From DATCMU01 sp036563245 (lineage in GTDB: Bacteria; Pseudomonadota; Alphaproteobacteria; Rhizobiales; Devosiaceae): 64,000 nucleotides of DNA. The notes under the pieces are model-generated. The model was not told where the DNA came from. It was given only the letters and a program-made list of their open reading frames with translations, and made no database searches. The stretch spans positions 1-64,000 of the forward strand of contig DATCMU010000006.1 of assembly GCA_036563245.1 (NCBI GenBank), in the 5' to 3' direction. Each line of letters opens with the position of its first letter. Position 1 is the stretch's first letter. Shown in pieces: positions 16,576-25,467 of the stretch. The position numbers were made by a program, and so were the translations under genes.

Positions 16576-17359
16576 GGCTGGCTGCGGCCTTTGCCGGCGG
16601 CTGGTTTCCCGCAAGTATCCTTCTCACGGCTTCGGCGCCGCTTCGCGTGAGATGCGAGAAATCATTGGCCGGCGACACCATGGCGAAGCCCTGTGAGAGC
16701 CGCTCAAGCGCTTCATCGGCTGTCGCGCAGAAGATGCCGACCGGAATGCCCTTTCGCGTTGCGCAATCCAGCACGTGGCGGATCGCCCGCTCCGCGTTTG
16801 GGCGTTCACCGCCAACATGGCCATCCATGGCATAGGCCATGTCGTTGGGACCGAGGTAAACCATGTCGATCCCCGCGACTTCGAGGATTTCGTCTATGCG
16901 CGCCACGCCTTCTGCCGTTTCGATCATGGGAATGGCCATGATGTTCGCGTTGGCCGCCGCGACATAGTCGGTCCCGCCATAGAGCAGGCCCCGCGCGGGG
17001 CCGAAGCTGCGGATACCCTGGGGCGGATATCGACACGCTGCAACAAGTCGCCTGGCTTCTTCGGGCGTGGAGATCATGGGGCAAATCACGCCCAGCGCTC
17101 CAGCGTCCAGCAGGTGCATGATCTTGGATTCATTGAGTTCGGGTACGCGCACAAGAGGCGTCGCAGGCGTGGCCGAAATTGCCTGAAGCATCGTCAATGC
17201 CTCGGAAAAGCCGATCATGCCATGCTGGAGGTCGACCGTTGCGGAATGAAAGCCGGCATGCCCCATTCCCTCCGCGGAATAACCCGAACCGATAGCCAGC
17301 CAGGCATTCACCACCGGCTCGCCCACAGCTATGCGTTCCCTGACGACATTGGTGCGCAT
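16565..17359 (-). CDS. HpcH/HpaI aldolase family protein (2-keto-3-deoxy sugar-acid aldolase candidate)
   Basis: A 264-residue class II pyruvate aldolase. The catalytic His is in VDLQHGMIG (residue 46); metal ligands are Glu in MIETAEGVARI and Asp in LGPNDMAYAM; an Arg-Val-Pro substrate loop is VRVPELNESK. Such enzymes split 2-keto-3-deoxy sugar acids into pyruvate and an aldehyde. The start at 17359 abuts the upstream cupin stop as TGATG. It resembles the truncated aldolase at 1-291. Together with the otn genes it suggests a sugar acid degraded by aldol cleavage plus a tetronate branch. Confidence 0.9.
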   Translation of the reverse strand: MRTNVVRERIAVGEPVVNAWLAIGSGYSAEGMGHAGFHSATVDLQHGMIGFSEALTMLQAISATPATPLVRVPELNESKIMHLLDAGALGVICPMISTPEEARRLVAACRYPPQGIRSFGPARGLLYGGTDYVAAANANIMAIPMIETAEGVARIDEILEVAGIDMVYLGPNDMAYAMDGHVGGERPNAERAIRHVLDCATRKGIPVGIFCATADEALERLSQGFAMVSPANDFSHLTRSGAEAVRRILAGNQPPAKAAASHGY

Positions 17360-18486
17360 CAGCCGCCCCTTGAATAGCGTGGCAACAATTCGGCTTTTGC
17401 CACATACCCGCCCGCATCCAGGGAAAAGCCGGCGGCCATTGCCTGTGCCAGGATATCGTCGCCAAAGACCGGCCGCTTGCGATGGTCGCCGGACACCACG
17501 ACCAGAGCCTCCGCATCGCCTTCGCCCAGGGCTTCGACAGAGCGGACCACATCTGCGGGGATGGAATATGTCTCCCAGGCCGCAAGGTCGATCACGACAT
17601 CGCCACCGTCGTTCAGGCGCAGCCTTATTGCACCCTTGCGCACGATCAGCACCATCTTGTCGGCAAGCGTGAACGGGCTGACCTTCTGCCCCGGCTTCAT
17701 CCGCAGCCACTCGATGGAAAAACCGTGCGGGTTTGTAATCGGAGTGACGTGTTCCCTGTTCTGGGTGATGCCAAAGCCGATCACGGGTGCTATTTCCGCG
17801 CCGCATCCGGGAAGCGTGGCATCGATGAATGCGGGTCTGAAATCGCGATCGTCCTCGGTCACCACGCGCCGCCTCATCTCCTCGGGCGAGACCTCGCGCA
17901 AGGCTTGCACCTCGCTCGCGGGCATGGGTGGTATCGTCTGACCTTCGCCCGGGACGGCGTCGCCGCGTGAAGTGTCGACGAGCCGGTTGTCACGAGAAAT
18001 GAAGAGCCCGTAACCGGCTGCCTCACGGATGATGTCGGGATGAAAGATCACGCCGCCGGTATTGTCGCCGCCAAGCACGGTAAAGAGCCAGCCGTCGTCA
18101 GGTCCCGTATTCGTAAAGCCACGGAAGATCCAGGTCGGCACGGACAGGATATCGCCTTCGTGTCCTACGAACTCGTTTTCTCCACTCGAGCCCCAGCGGA
18201 AGGTCCACTGTCCCTTCTGAACGATGAAGACTTCGGCAGTGAAGTGGATATGGAGGTTGTTGGTTATCCCGTTCGGCATCGCGGCCGCGCCGATGTTGAA
18301 GCCATGCGGTTCGGGGAGATTCACGACCTGCTCGTCGGACGAAGTCACGCCCGGACCGATGATGGAGTAATTCTCCTTGAGGTGTGAGCCCGGCTTCTTG
18401 CAGTCGATGAACGCGACTGTGCACGAGACATAATCTTTGCGCCTGACATGCCGCGCTGCGGCTGATTCAGCACTGATGAGGGCCAT
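17359..18486 (-). CDS. Two-cupin domain protein of unknown function
   Basis: A 375-residue protein with two cupin-like beta barrels. The first is clear: NLHIHFTAEVFIVQKGQW carries the HxH plus Glu metal motif (about residues 80-97), followed by a VPTWIFRGF loop. The second (about 250-340, with FSIEWLRMKPGQKVSPF and YSIPADVVRS) lacks obvious His ligands. The start at 18486 follows GGAAGGA at 7 nt; an ATG at 18510 overlaps the ATPase stop and is the alternative. Between transporter and aldolase genes it may be a sugar-acid isomerase, lyase or oxygenase. I do not recognise a characterised homologue. Confidence 0.75.
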   Translation of the reverse strand: MALISAESAAARHVRRKDYVSCTVAFIDCKKPGSHLKENYSIIGPGVTSSDEQVVNLPEPHGFNIGAAAMPNGITNNLHIHFTAEVFIVQKGQWTFRWGSSGENEFVGHEGDILSVPTWIFRGFTNTGPDDGWLFTVLGGDNTGGVIFHPDIIREAAGYGLFISRDNRLVDTSRGDAVPGEGQTIPPMPASEVQALREVSPEEMRRRVVTEDDRDFRPAFIDATLPGCGAEIAPVIGFGITQNREHVTPITNPHGFSIEWLRMKPGQKVSPFTLADKMVLIVRKGAIRLRLNDGGDVVIDLAAWETYSIPADVVRSVEALGEGDAEALVVVSGDHRKRPVFGDDILAQAMAAGFSLDAGGYVAKAELLPRYSRGG

Positions 18487-18506
18487 GTCTGGATCCTTCC
18501 CTGGGT

Positions 18507-19562
18507 TCATGCGGCCAGCCGGTTACCGGATACCCTGTCGAACAGGTGCAGCCGGCAACCCTGCTTGGGCGCTAGATGACAAATCGAGTCGATTTCGGCG
18601 CTGAAGTCCGCTGCGCCGCGCGCGCACACAAAGGCATCGCCGGCGCGCACCGTTGCCAGTGTCGCGTCTCCAGTCAGCTCCAGCGCATAGAGCTGCCCCT
18701 GAACCGGCGCGTCGGGTCCCGGCACGATCTCGAGCTCTTCGGGACGCAGGCCAAGCACGACGTCTTTTCGGTCGGCGACGCCAACCGGCAATGAAATGCC
18801 CTCGGCCATGAACCGGCCGTTCTCGATGCTTCCCTCGATCAGGTTCATCGAGGGAGACCCGATGAAATCGGCCACAAAGAGATCCGCGGGCTCGGAATAG
18901 ATCCGCTTGGGCGTGTCAAGCTGGACGATACGCCCCTCCCTCATCACCGCGATACGCGAGGCCAGGGTCATGGCCTCGATCTGGTCGTGGGTCACATAGA
19001 CGGTTGTGATTCCGAGTTCGTGATGCAGATGCTTGAGCTCGGCCCGCATGGTCACGCGCAACTTCGCGTCGAGGTTGGAAAGCGGTTCGTCCATCAGGAA
19101 GATCTTCGGCGTACGCACGATCGCCCTTGCCAGGGCCACGCGTTGGCGCTGCCCGCCGGAAAGTTCCGACGGCCGGCGGGCCAGCAGTGCCCCGAGTTCT
19201 ACCTTCTGTGCGACCTCCCGGACGCGCCGCGCCCGTTCGGTGCGTTCGATGCCGCGCAACCTGAGGGGATAGCCGATGTTCTGCTCGACCGTCATGTGCG
19301 GGTAGAGACCGTAGTTCTGGAACACCATGGCGATGTCGCGATCCTTGGGCGGCTTGTCGTTCACCCGCTCGCCCCCGATCAGGATGTCGCCGGACGTGAT
19401 GTCCTCAAGCCCTGCGATCATTCGCATGGTAGTTGTCTTGCCGCAGCCCGAAGGGCCGAGCAGAACAAGGAATTCTCCATCCACCACGGTCAATGATTGC
19501 CTGGGAACCGCCAGCACCTGTCCGTAGCGCTTTTCAACATCGAGAAGTTGCACTTCGGCCAT
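18507..19562 (-). CDS. Sugar ABC transporter ATP-binding protein (UgpC/MsmX type)
   Basis: A 351-residue CUT1 ATPase with Walker A GPSGCGKTTT (about 36-45), Q-loop FQNYGLYPHM, signature LSGGQRQR, Walker B IFLMDEPLSNLD and H-loop VTHDQIEAMT. A TOBE-type regulatory domain occupies the last 110 residues. It lies 9 nt after the MalG-type permease gene and powers the importer whose binding protein is at 21334-22614. It is a paralogue of the ATPase at 2744-3802. Confidence 0.93.
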   Translation of the reverse strand: MAEVQLLDVEKRYGQVLAVPRQSLTVVDGEFLVLLGPSGCGKTTTMRMIAGLEDITSGDILIGGERVNDKPPKDRDIAMVFQNYGLYPHMTVEQNIGYPLRLRGIERTERARRVREVAQKVELGALLARRPSELSGGQRQRVALARAIVRTPKIFLMDEPLSNLDAKLRVTMRAELKHLHHELGITTVYVTHDQIEAMTLASRIAVMREGRIVQLDTPKRIYSEPADLFVADFIGSPSMNLIEGSIENGRFMAEGISLPVGVADRKDVVLGLRPEELEIVPGPDAPVQGQLYALELTGDATLATVRAGDAFVCARGAADFSAEIDSICHLAPKQGCRLHLFDRVSGNRLAA

Positions 19563-19571
19563 TTTCGAACC

Positions 19572-20387
19572 TCACTTGATGGCGCCGGCCGTCATGCCGC
19601 GCGTGAAATGTTTCTGGATCAGCAGGGCCATGATGAAGATCGGAACGGTAATCATCACGCCTGCGGCGCTCATGAGCTCCCAAAGATCGCCCCGTTCCGT
19701 GCGAAAGCTCACCAGGCCGACGGGAAGCGTGACGGCGTTCCGGCGTGTCAGGATCAGCCCGAACAGGAACTCGTTCCAGGTAAGGATGAAGCAGAAGATC
19801 GCCGAGGTCAGAATGCCCGGCGCCGCCATCGGCAGCACGATGTCGCGGATCACGCGGAAGCGCGATGCCCCGTCGATCATCGCGGCCTCTTCGCTGTCGG
19901 TTGGAATGGCGTCGATGAAACCCTTGATCATCCAGATCACGAAGGGCGTGACAATGGCCAGGTTCACCACGATCAGAGCTATGCGCGTGTCAAGAAGACC
20001 AAGCGAGCGGAACATGATGAAGAACGGCAGCACGATCACGACAGCCGGTATGAACTGCGTCGAGAGGACCAGGAAGAAGTAGAACTTCCGCCCCGGGACG
20101 CGGAACCGCGAGAAGGAATATGCGGCGAGCGCGGCGCACGGGACGGCGATTGCCACCGTCGTCGATGCAATGACCGCCGAATTCACCACCATCGACCCCA
20201 GGTTCCACGGGCTGGAAAAGACAGTGACGAAGTTCTGCAGGGTCGGCGTGAAATCGAAGGAAAGCGAATAGGCGTCACGCGGTCGCTTGAAGGCCGTGAG
20301 GAACATCCACGAAATCGGGAACAGGACCACCGCGGAGATGAGAAGCAGAAGGGCGCGTTCGGCCCACCAGGTGAAATGACGTGTCAT
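19572..20387 (-). CDS. Carbohydrate ABC transporter permease (MalG type)
   Basis: A 271-residue membrane subunit with six hydrophobic segments. The EAA loop reads DSEEAAMIDGASRFRVIRDI and the C terminus KHFTRGMTAGAIK matches MalG relatives. The ATG at 20387 overlaps the stop of the upstream MalF-type gene as ATGA. The longer frame begins inside that gene and is rejected. It pairs with the 20384-21268 subunit. Confidence 0.93.
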   Translation of the reverse strand: MTRHFTWWAERALLLLISAVVLFPISWMFLTAFKRPRDAYSLSFDFTPTLQNFVTVFSSPWNLGSMVVNSAVIASTTVAIAVPCAALAAYSFSRFRVPGRKFYFFLVLSTQFIPAVVIVLPFFIMFRSLGLLDTRIALIVVNLAIVTPFVIWMIKGFIDAIPTDSEEAAMIDGASRFRVIRDIVLPMAAPGILTSAIFCFILTWNEFLFGLILTRRNAVTLPVGLVSFRTERGDLWELMSAAGVMITVPIFIMALLIQKHFTRGMTAGAIK

Positions 20388-21268
20388 GCTGTGGCCATCT
20401 TGCGTTCGCTGAGCAGCATCCGCACGTACCATGCGGAGATCAGCATCATGATTGCGGTCAGTATCCAGGCCAGCGCCGAGGCATAGCCCATGTCGTACCA
20501 GCGGAAGCCGACATTGAAGATGAAATAGGCAAGGGTTTCGGTGGAGTTACCGGGGCCGCCGCCGGTCAGCGTCACGACCTGGTCGAACATCTTCAGCGCG
20601 AATATCGTCTTCAGGACCGCGGTCACCAGGATCACGCCCTTCATCTGCGGCAGGACAATCTCGAAGATGATGCGCAGGCCCGAGGCGCCGTCGACGCGCG
20701 CCGCCTCCTCCGTTTCGCGTGGAATGGACGCAAGTCCGCCAAGGCACATGAATGTCATGTAGGGCGTCCAGTGCCACACGTCGGTGGCCACGAGCACCGC
20801 CATGGACAAGGTGGGACTGGCCAGCCACGGAACGCCGTCAAGGGCAGGAAAAATCGCCGCCAGACCTTTGGAAATCACCCCGAATTCAGGATTGAACATG
20901 AACCTGTAGCTTACCCCGATCAGCGCCGGGCTCATGGCAAATGGCAGGATCAGAACCGTTCGGGTGAACGTGTGCATCCTGCCCTTGCGGCGCAGCAGCA
21001 AGGCAATCGAATTCGAGAGCAACAGGGTGAGCACAACGCTCGACACCACGAAAACCGTCGTCACCCAGAGCGAGTTGAGAAAATTGGGCTCGGTCAGGGC
21101 GCGAGAGAAATTGGCGAGGCCAACCCATCCCTCTGGCTGGCGTGAACGCGTCAGATCCCAGTCGCGGAACGCGGTGGCAAGCGAGTAGCCCAATGGGTAG
21201 AGCGTTGTCGCCAGGACGATGACAAACGCCGGGACCAGCAGCAGGTATTGCAGGCTTCTGTCGCGCAT
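20384..21268 (-). CDS. Sugar ABC transporter permease (MalF type)
   Basis: A 294-residue membrane subunit. Helices begin at about residue 9 (LLLVPAFVIVLATTLYPLGY); the EAA loop is ETEEAARVDGASGLRIIFEI, and FDQVVTLTGGGPGNSTE is the conserved C-terminal periplasmic segment. It follows the binding protein gene after a 65-nt gap that contains a stem-loop (21288-21319). It forms the importer channel with the MalG-type partner. Confidence 0.93.
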   Translation of the reverse strand: MRDRSLQYLLLVPAFVIVLATTLYPLGYSLATAFRDWDLTRSRQPEGWVGLANFSRALTEPNFLNSLWVTTVFVVSSVVLTLLLSNSIALLLRRKGRMHTFTRTVLILPFAMSPALIGVSYRFMFNPEFGVISKGLAAIFPALDGVPWLASPTLSMAVLVATDVWHWTPYMTFMCLGGLASIPRETEEAARVDGASGLRIIFEIVLPQMKGVILVTAVLKTIFALKMFDQVVTLTGGGPGNSTETLAYFIFNVGFRWYDMGYASALAWILTAIMMLISAWYVRMLLSERKMATA

Positions 21269-21287
21269 GGATATCCCCGATCCGGAC

Positions 21288-21319
21288 GGGGAGAGGCGAA
21301 AAGCGCTCCGCCGCTCCCC
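21288..21319 (-). promoter_or_regulatory. Stem-loop between binding-protein and permease genes
   Basis: GGGGAG (21288-21293) and GGCG (21295-21298) pair with CGCC (21309-21312) and CTCCCC (21314-21319), with one internal mismatch and a 10-nt loop. No U-run follows, so it is not a full intrinsic terminator. Stem-loops in this position commonly stabilise the upstream binding-protein message and lower permease expression; that role is inferred. Confidence 0.55.
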
Positions 21320-21333
21320 AGGTTTGTTCAGGC

Positions 21334-22614
21334 TCAGCCGCGGATGCGGGCGACTTCGGCCGCGGCGGCGTCCAGTGTATCCTTGACGTCGGTCTTTTCG
21401 CCCGATGCCAGGCTCGAGATGGCCGTTTCCAGCACTTCCACGATGCGCGGCCAGTCATCCCCGAACGACATCCCCTTGGCGGTGGCCAGTGCGTCGGCCG
21501 CGGCCTGATGCATGCCGCCCCAGCGCGCGTTCACTTCCGGATCGCGCATATTGGAGAAATGGACGGAAACGACCTCGTTGAGCTTGGGATCCAGCAGGAT
21601 GTCGCGTTCCAGAGCGGGATCGGTCAGCCAGCCAAGATACTCGATGGCTGCATCGCGGTGCTTGGAGCCCTCGGTGACCCCGAATATCCATGTATTGGTG
21701 AAGGTGGTGCGGGCAGCGCCGCCCACTGAGGGCAAAGGGGCGAAGCCGAGTTGGTCGTCGGTCACCTTTGATTGCTCGGGGTCGGTCAGTTGCGAGCGAA
21801 CCCACCACCAGATCGGCAGCATCGCGGAATTGCCCTGCTTGAAGCTGTTCACGGCGTCCTGCTCGACAAAGACAGCCGAACCGGCAGGGGCGATCTTGTC
21901 CTTGAGCAGCATGTCGACATATTGCTGCGTCGCGGCGACGCCGGCTTCCGAATTGAAGATCGGCTTGCCTGCGTCATCGAACAGATCGCCGCCATGGCCC
22001 CATAGAAGGTTGATCCACACCATCAGGTTCTGGCCGTTCAGCTTTCCGTAGGGCAGCGCGATGCCGGCTGCATCACTGGAAGCCTGGATTGCCTTGCTGT
22101 CGCTGACCACATCGTCCCAGGTCTGCGGCGGCTTGACGCCAGCCTTGGCGAGAAGGTCCTTGCGGTAGAACAGCAACTGCACATGTCCGCGGACCGGCAG
22201 ACCGTAGAGCTCGCCGTCAATCATGCCCTGGCGCAGATGAGCCTGCGGAAAATCGCTCAGGTCAGTACCTTGCGCCGCGATGCCATCGCCGATGGGCTGG
22301 ATCAGGTTGCGCAGGGACGAGACCCACTGATCCATGATCGAGACCACGTCATAGTCCCCTGCCCCGGCCACCATTTCCGTGGTCAGCGCCTCTTTCATGT
22401 TGGGAAACGGAACATAGTCGACGATCACGTCGATTCCGGTCGCCTTCTCGAACTCCGAAAGCCGCGCCTCCTGCGCCTCGAACTGACTGGATTTCACAGC
22501 CAGGACATGAAGGGTCTGCCCCGCATAAGGCTTGCCGTCTGTCGCCTGCCAGGCATAGGCGCCACTGGCGTAGGCAATTGCCGCCAACCCGAGTGCAATG
22601 GTCTTCAGTCTCAT
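21334..22614 (-). CDS. Extracellular sugar-binding protein of second CUT1 ABC importer
   Basis: A 426-residue family 1 solute-binding protein, first gene of the operon running to otnI. The signal peptide is about 21 residues (MRLKTIALGLAAIAYASGAYA). The body has the ARLSEFEKATGIDVIVDYVP start, DVVSIMDQWV and GELYGLPVRGHVQLLFYRKD ligand-site blocks. The start at 22614 has GGGAGGA just upstream; the frame to 22764 crosses the regulatory region. Export by Sec to the periplasm is expected. The ligand is probably a sugar acid or oligosaccharide, given the enzymes that follow. Confidence 0.92.
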   Translation of the reverse strand: MRLKTIALGLAAIAYASGAYAWQATDGKPYAGQTLHVLAVKSSQFEAQEARLSEFEKATGIDVIVDYVPFPNMKEALTTEMVAGAGDYDVVSIMDQWVSSLRNLIQPIGDGIAAQGTDLSDFPQAHLRQGMIDGELYGLPVRGHVQLLFYRKDLLAKAGVKPPQTWDDVVSDSKAIQASSDAAGIALPYGKLNGQNLMVWINLLWGHGGDLFDDAGKPIFNSEAGVAATQQYVDMLLKDKIAPAGSAVFVEQDAVNSFKQGNSAMLPIWWWVRSQLTDPEQSKVTDDQLGFAPLPSVGGAARTTFTNTWIFGVTEGSKHRDAAIEYLGWLTDPALERDILLDPKLNEVVSVHFSNMRDPEVNARWGGMHQAAADALATAKGMSFGDDWPRIVEVLETAISSLASGEKTDVKDTLDAAAAEVARIRG

Positions 22615-22639
22615 GTTGTCCTCCCTCGATGAGGCCCCT

Positions 22640-22684
22640 TGGGTAGGCGCGGCAATCCATATTGTCAATATTATTATCGATAAT
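22640..22684 (-). promoter_or_regulatory. Promoter with two palindromic operator candidates for the GntR regulator
   Basis: On the minus strand TTGACA (22668-22663) is followed by 17 nt and a weak -10, TACCCA (22645-22640), upstream of the binding-protein gene. Two short palindromes are packed here: ATATTGTCAATAT (22659-22671), which covers the -35, and ATTATCGATAAT (22673-22684) next to it. The patch is AT-rich against a GC-rich background and lies between divergent genes, as expected for a GntR-family target. Confidence 0.55.
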
Positions 22685-22751
22685 TTCGTTGATAAACGAT
22701 CTTGCCTGGGCGAACCTGTCGTGAGATCAGTGCGTTGGAAGGGGATCAGCG

Positions 22752-23390
22752 ATGCAGGGCACACTCGTCGAGGAACTGGAGGATGACATCATCTTCGGGG
22801 TATACGCCCCTGGTGTCCGCCTGGTCGAAGACCGGATCATGGAGCGATATCGGGCCAAGCGACACGCCGTCCGTAGCGCATTTTCGCATCTGGAGGGCCG
22901 TGGACTGCTCGTGCACGTCCCCAACCGGGGCGTGGAGGTTGCGCAGTTCACTCCGGACGAGGTCGACGCGCTGTATGAAGTGAGAATCGTGCTTGAGACG
23001 GCGGCGGCCAGGCGCACCAGATTGCCAGTGGACCCCGAGATCTCGGACAGACTCGAGGCCATCGCCCGCGCCCACGAGGCGGCACTCGGAATACAGGACT
23101 TTCGGGCGGTATTCCGGCTGAACCAGGAATTTCACCGCGTCCAGTATTCATGCTGCGGGAACCCGCGCCTCTCCGAGTTGATCGAGGAGCACGCTCGTCT
23201 CGCTCAGCCGATCCGCGTGGTAAAATATGACGATCGGGAACATATGAGAGCGGTCGTGTCCCAGCACTTTGCAATCATCGAAGCGATGCGTGGAACTTCC
23301 CAGGAAGCCTACGTCGAAGCGACGCGGAAGCACCTGCCAGCTTCGGCGCAGGCATATCGTGCGCTACACGAGAAGAAGTTCGGCCGATAA
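22752..23390 (+). CDS. GntR family regulator, FCD (FadR) subfamily
   Basis: A 212-residue one-domain-plus-effector regulator. The N-terminal winged HTH starts almost immediately (LVEELEDDIIFGVYAPGVRL ... KRHAVRSAFSHLEGRGLL) and the C-terminal all-helical FCD domain holds NQEFHR and a late HFAIIEAM His, typical metal/ligand positions. GGAAGGGGAT precedes the ATG. It is divergent from the 22614-12989 transport/otn operon and most likely controls it. The helical FCD domain usually binds sugar acids, which suits the operon. Confidence 0.9.
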   Translation: MQGTLVEELEDDIIFGVYAPGVRLVEDRIMERYRAKRHAVRSAFSHLEGRGLLVHVPNRGVEVAQFTPDEVDALYEVRIVLETAAARRTRLPVDPEISDRLEAIARAHEAALGIQDFRAVFRLNQEFHRVQYSCCGNPRLSELIEEHARLAQPIRVVKYDDREHMRAVVSQHFAIIEAMRGTSQEAYVEATRKHLPASAQAYRALHEKKFGR

Positions 23391-23786
23391 GCCGTCCTGA
23401 TCGCGCACAGGAGGGCTAGCGCGACCAGCGACTGCGGCCAAAACGCCCTTCTTTCTTCGCCAAACCCAAATGCACATCCGCGCACACCGGCAGTTGGCCG
23501 AGACGCAGGCCGGACGAAATTCAGAAATTGACCTTCCTTGCAAGATGGCCGGCCAAAGACGGTGAAACCGGGTACGACACCTACGCGATTGTCCGCCCGG
23601 ACGACTGACGTGGTCCTGTGGCTGACCCTTCCCCTGCATTCGGATTTCCCGCGACGAAATTTCTATCGGGCGCGGCCAAGGCCGGCTTGCGCCTGCATTT
23701 GACCTTGGTTCTGCACGCGGGTATGGACGGCCGAATGATTTACGTCGGGCTGGCGGCTTGGTGGCTGCATGTCGAGGTGACTGCGA
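23391..23786. other. Intergenic region without a recognisable gene
   Basis: About 400 bp separate the GntR gene from the GFA gene. Several open frames cross it, but their translations are Arg/Pro-rich, resemble nothing I know and lack ribosome-binding sites. No tRNA, terminator hairpin or repeat was seen. It may be decayed sequence. Confidence 0.5.
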
Positions 23787-24194
23787 ATGGACAATCTGAC
23801 GAGCGGACAATGCCTGTGTGGCGCCGTGACGTTTCGCATATCGGGAGAGTTCGAGAGCTTCTTTCTTTGTCATTGCGCGCGCTGCCGCAAGGACAGCGGC
23901 TCGGCCCATTCGGCAAACCTGTTTTCGTCCACGGCAAAGATTACCTGGTTGTCAGGCAGGGAAAACATCAAGGAGTTCCGGCTTGCCGGGTCGCGGCATG
24001 TGAGATGCTTTTGCACGGAATGCGGTTCCGCGCTGCCGTTTTCTCAATCGAACGATGGCGTGCTTGTCGTGCCAGCAGGGGCGCTTGATAGCCGGATCGG
24101 CATACGGCCCAACGCGCACATTTGCTTTTCCAGCCGCGCGAGCTGGGACAACGACCTTGCCTCCCTCCAAAAGATCGACGGACTTCCCGGTTGA
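23787..24194 (+). CDS. GFA family (glutathione-dependent formaldehyde-activating enzyme/CENP-V) protein
   Basis: A 135-residue small zinc-binding beta protein. The GFA cysteine pattern is intact: C9 and C11 (QCLCGAV), C28, C30 and C33 (LCHCARCR), C76 and C79 (FCTECGS). Length is normal. Family members were named for S-hydroxymethylglutathione formation, but most have no proven substrate. It stands alone between a regulator and an unrelated importer, on the opposite strand to the latter, and has no obvious link to sugar catabolism. Confidence 0.85.
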   Translation: MDNLTSGQCLCGAVTFRISGEFESFFLCHCARCRKDSGSAHSANLFSSTAKITWLSGRENIKEFRLAGSRHVRCFCTECGSALPFSQSNDGVLVVPAGALDSRIGIRPNAHICFSSRASWDNDLASLQKIDGLPG

Positions 24195-24468
24195 ATGGCC
24201 GAAGTGGCGGCGCAGCTCGGCCTCGTCCGCAAGGCGGTCATCCCATCTGAAAGCCATTCAGATCCGTTGCCAACGCGCCTGTTGGTTGCGCGTCCTGGCG
24301 ACAAGGAAGACTTGTGACCGCCTGCCACCGCACCGGTCTCCTCGACGCATTGCGCGAAATGATGAAGGCGTGGACACAAGAAATCGCGTGCACGCCGCAA
24401 GCCATAACCGAGCAAGCCTGGAATGAAGCGGATCCAGGCCGCGCTCAGATTGCGCGTTGCCCGTCCGC

Positions 24469-25467
24469 TCATGCCGGCTCGGCAGTCCGGTTCTTTAACT
24501 TGCCCAACCACCGTCCGGCGCCCTCCCTGCTGGCCAAGGCCAGCACGAGGATCACCACGATACCCTGCACCATGTCCTGGGTGCCGGGCGGCAGGCCCAT
24601 GATCTGCATGATGGTCACGATCAATATCAGCAACACGCTCGCGACGAAGGTCCCCACGGCGGTTGCCGCCCCCCCGAAAATGAGCGTCCCACCGACCACG
24701 ACGGCGGCAATCGACTGCAGCAGGTAGGGTTGCCCCATTTCCAGGAACGCCCCGCCCACATAGGCTCCAAGCACCAGGCCGGTGCAAGAGGCCAGGATCG
24801 AGGAAATCAGGAAGGCGGTCGCGATGACCGCGTCAGTCCTGATGCCGGCCAGCCGCGCCGCAGCACGATTCTGGCCGACCGCGCGCAATGTCTGCCCGTA
24901 GGCGGTGAACCGCAGCACATACGCCGCGACCGCCACCAGGGCCACCGCGACGATGACCATCACCGGGACGCCGCCGACGCGCCCTCCGGCAATCGCCTTG
25001 AGGATCGGGCTCACCGCGAAGCCGGGGATTGCCTTGTTGGCAAGCAGCGTCGCCGTGGCCAGCACATATCCGGTTGCAAGCGTGGCGATGATGGCGGGTA
25101 TCCGCAGCGCGACCACGAGCAGGGCGTTGAAGCCGCCCACGACCAGCCCCACGCCGATTGCGACCGGCACGCCGACAAACAGGTTCGCATCGACACCCCG
25201 GATCGTAAGCAGAGCCAGATAGGCGTTCAGCGTGAGAACCGAGGGGATCGACAGGTCGATATTGCCGCGTCCGGTCGTAACCACGAACATCTGACCCAAC
25301 CCCACTATGGTGAGGAAAGACGCCGACAGGAGGACCCCGGAAAGACTGGCGATGGAGAACCTGTTGGTGACCGTTGAAAGAACCAGCCAGAGTATCAACA
25401 CGGCCAGCGCCGACCAGAACCAGCGGTTGGAATTCACCCAGTTCGAGAAAACCGAATACCCCTTCAT
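24469..25467 (-). CDS. CUT2 ABC transporter permease (RbsC type)
   Basis: A 332-residue membrane protein with eight to ten hydrophobic segments and RbsC family marks: VTTGRGNIDLSIPSVL, ALRIPAIIATLATGYVL and YGQTLRAVGQNRAAARLAGI. The start at 25467 overlaps the stop of the fused ATPase-permease gene as ATGA. It is the second channel half of the CUT2 importer whose binding protein is at 28032-29054. The longer open frame to 25968 is antisense-like sequence within the upstream gene. Confidence 0.92.
   Translation of the reverse strand: MKGYSVFSNWVNSNRWFWSALAVLILWLVLSTVTNRFSIASLSGVLLSASFLTIVGLGQMFVVTTGRGNIDLSIPSVLTLNAYLALLTIRGVDANLFVGVPVAIGVGLVVGGFNALLVVALRIPAIIATLATGYVLATATLLANKAIPGFAVSPILKAIAGGRVGGVPVMVIVAVALVAVAAYVLRFTAYGQTLRAVGQNRAAARLAGIRTDAVIATAFLISSILASCTGLVLGAYVGGAFLEMGQPYLLQSIAAVVVGGTLIFGGAATAVGTFVASVLLILIVTIMQIMGLPPGTQDMVQGIVVILVLALASREGAGRWLGKLKNRTAEPA

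Noticed and set aside
23364..23909. 181-codon minus-strand frame in the gap after the GntR gene
   Set aside because: Arg/Pro/Ser-rich translation without motifs, antisense to two supported genes at its ends.
23618..24088. 156-codon plus-strand frame overlapping the GFA gene
   Set aside because: Its second half is the GFA gene in another frame, it lacks a ribosome-binding site and has no recognisable motif.
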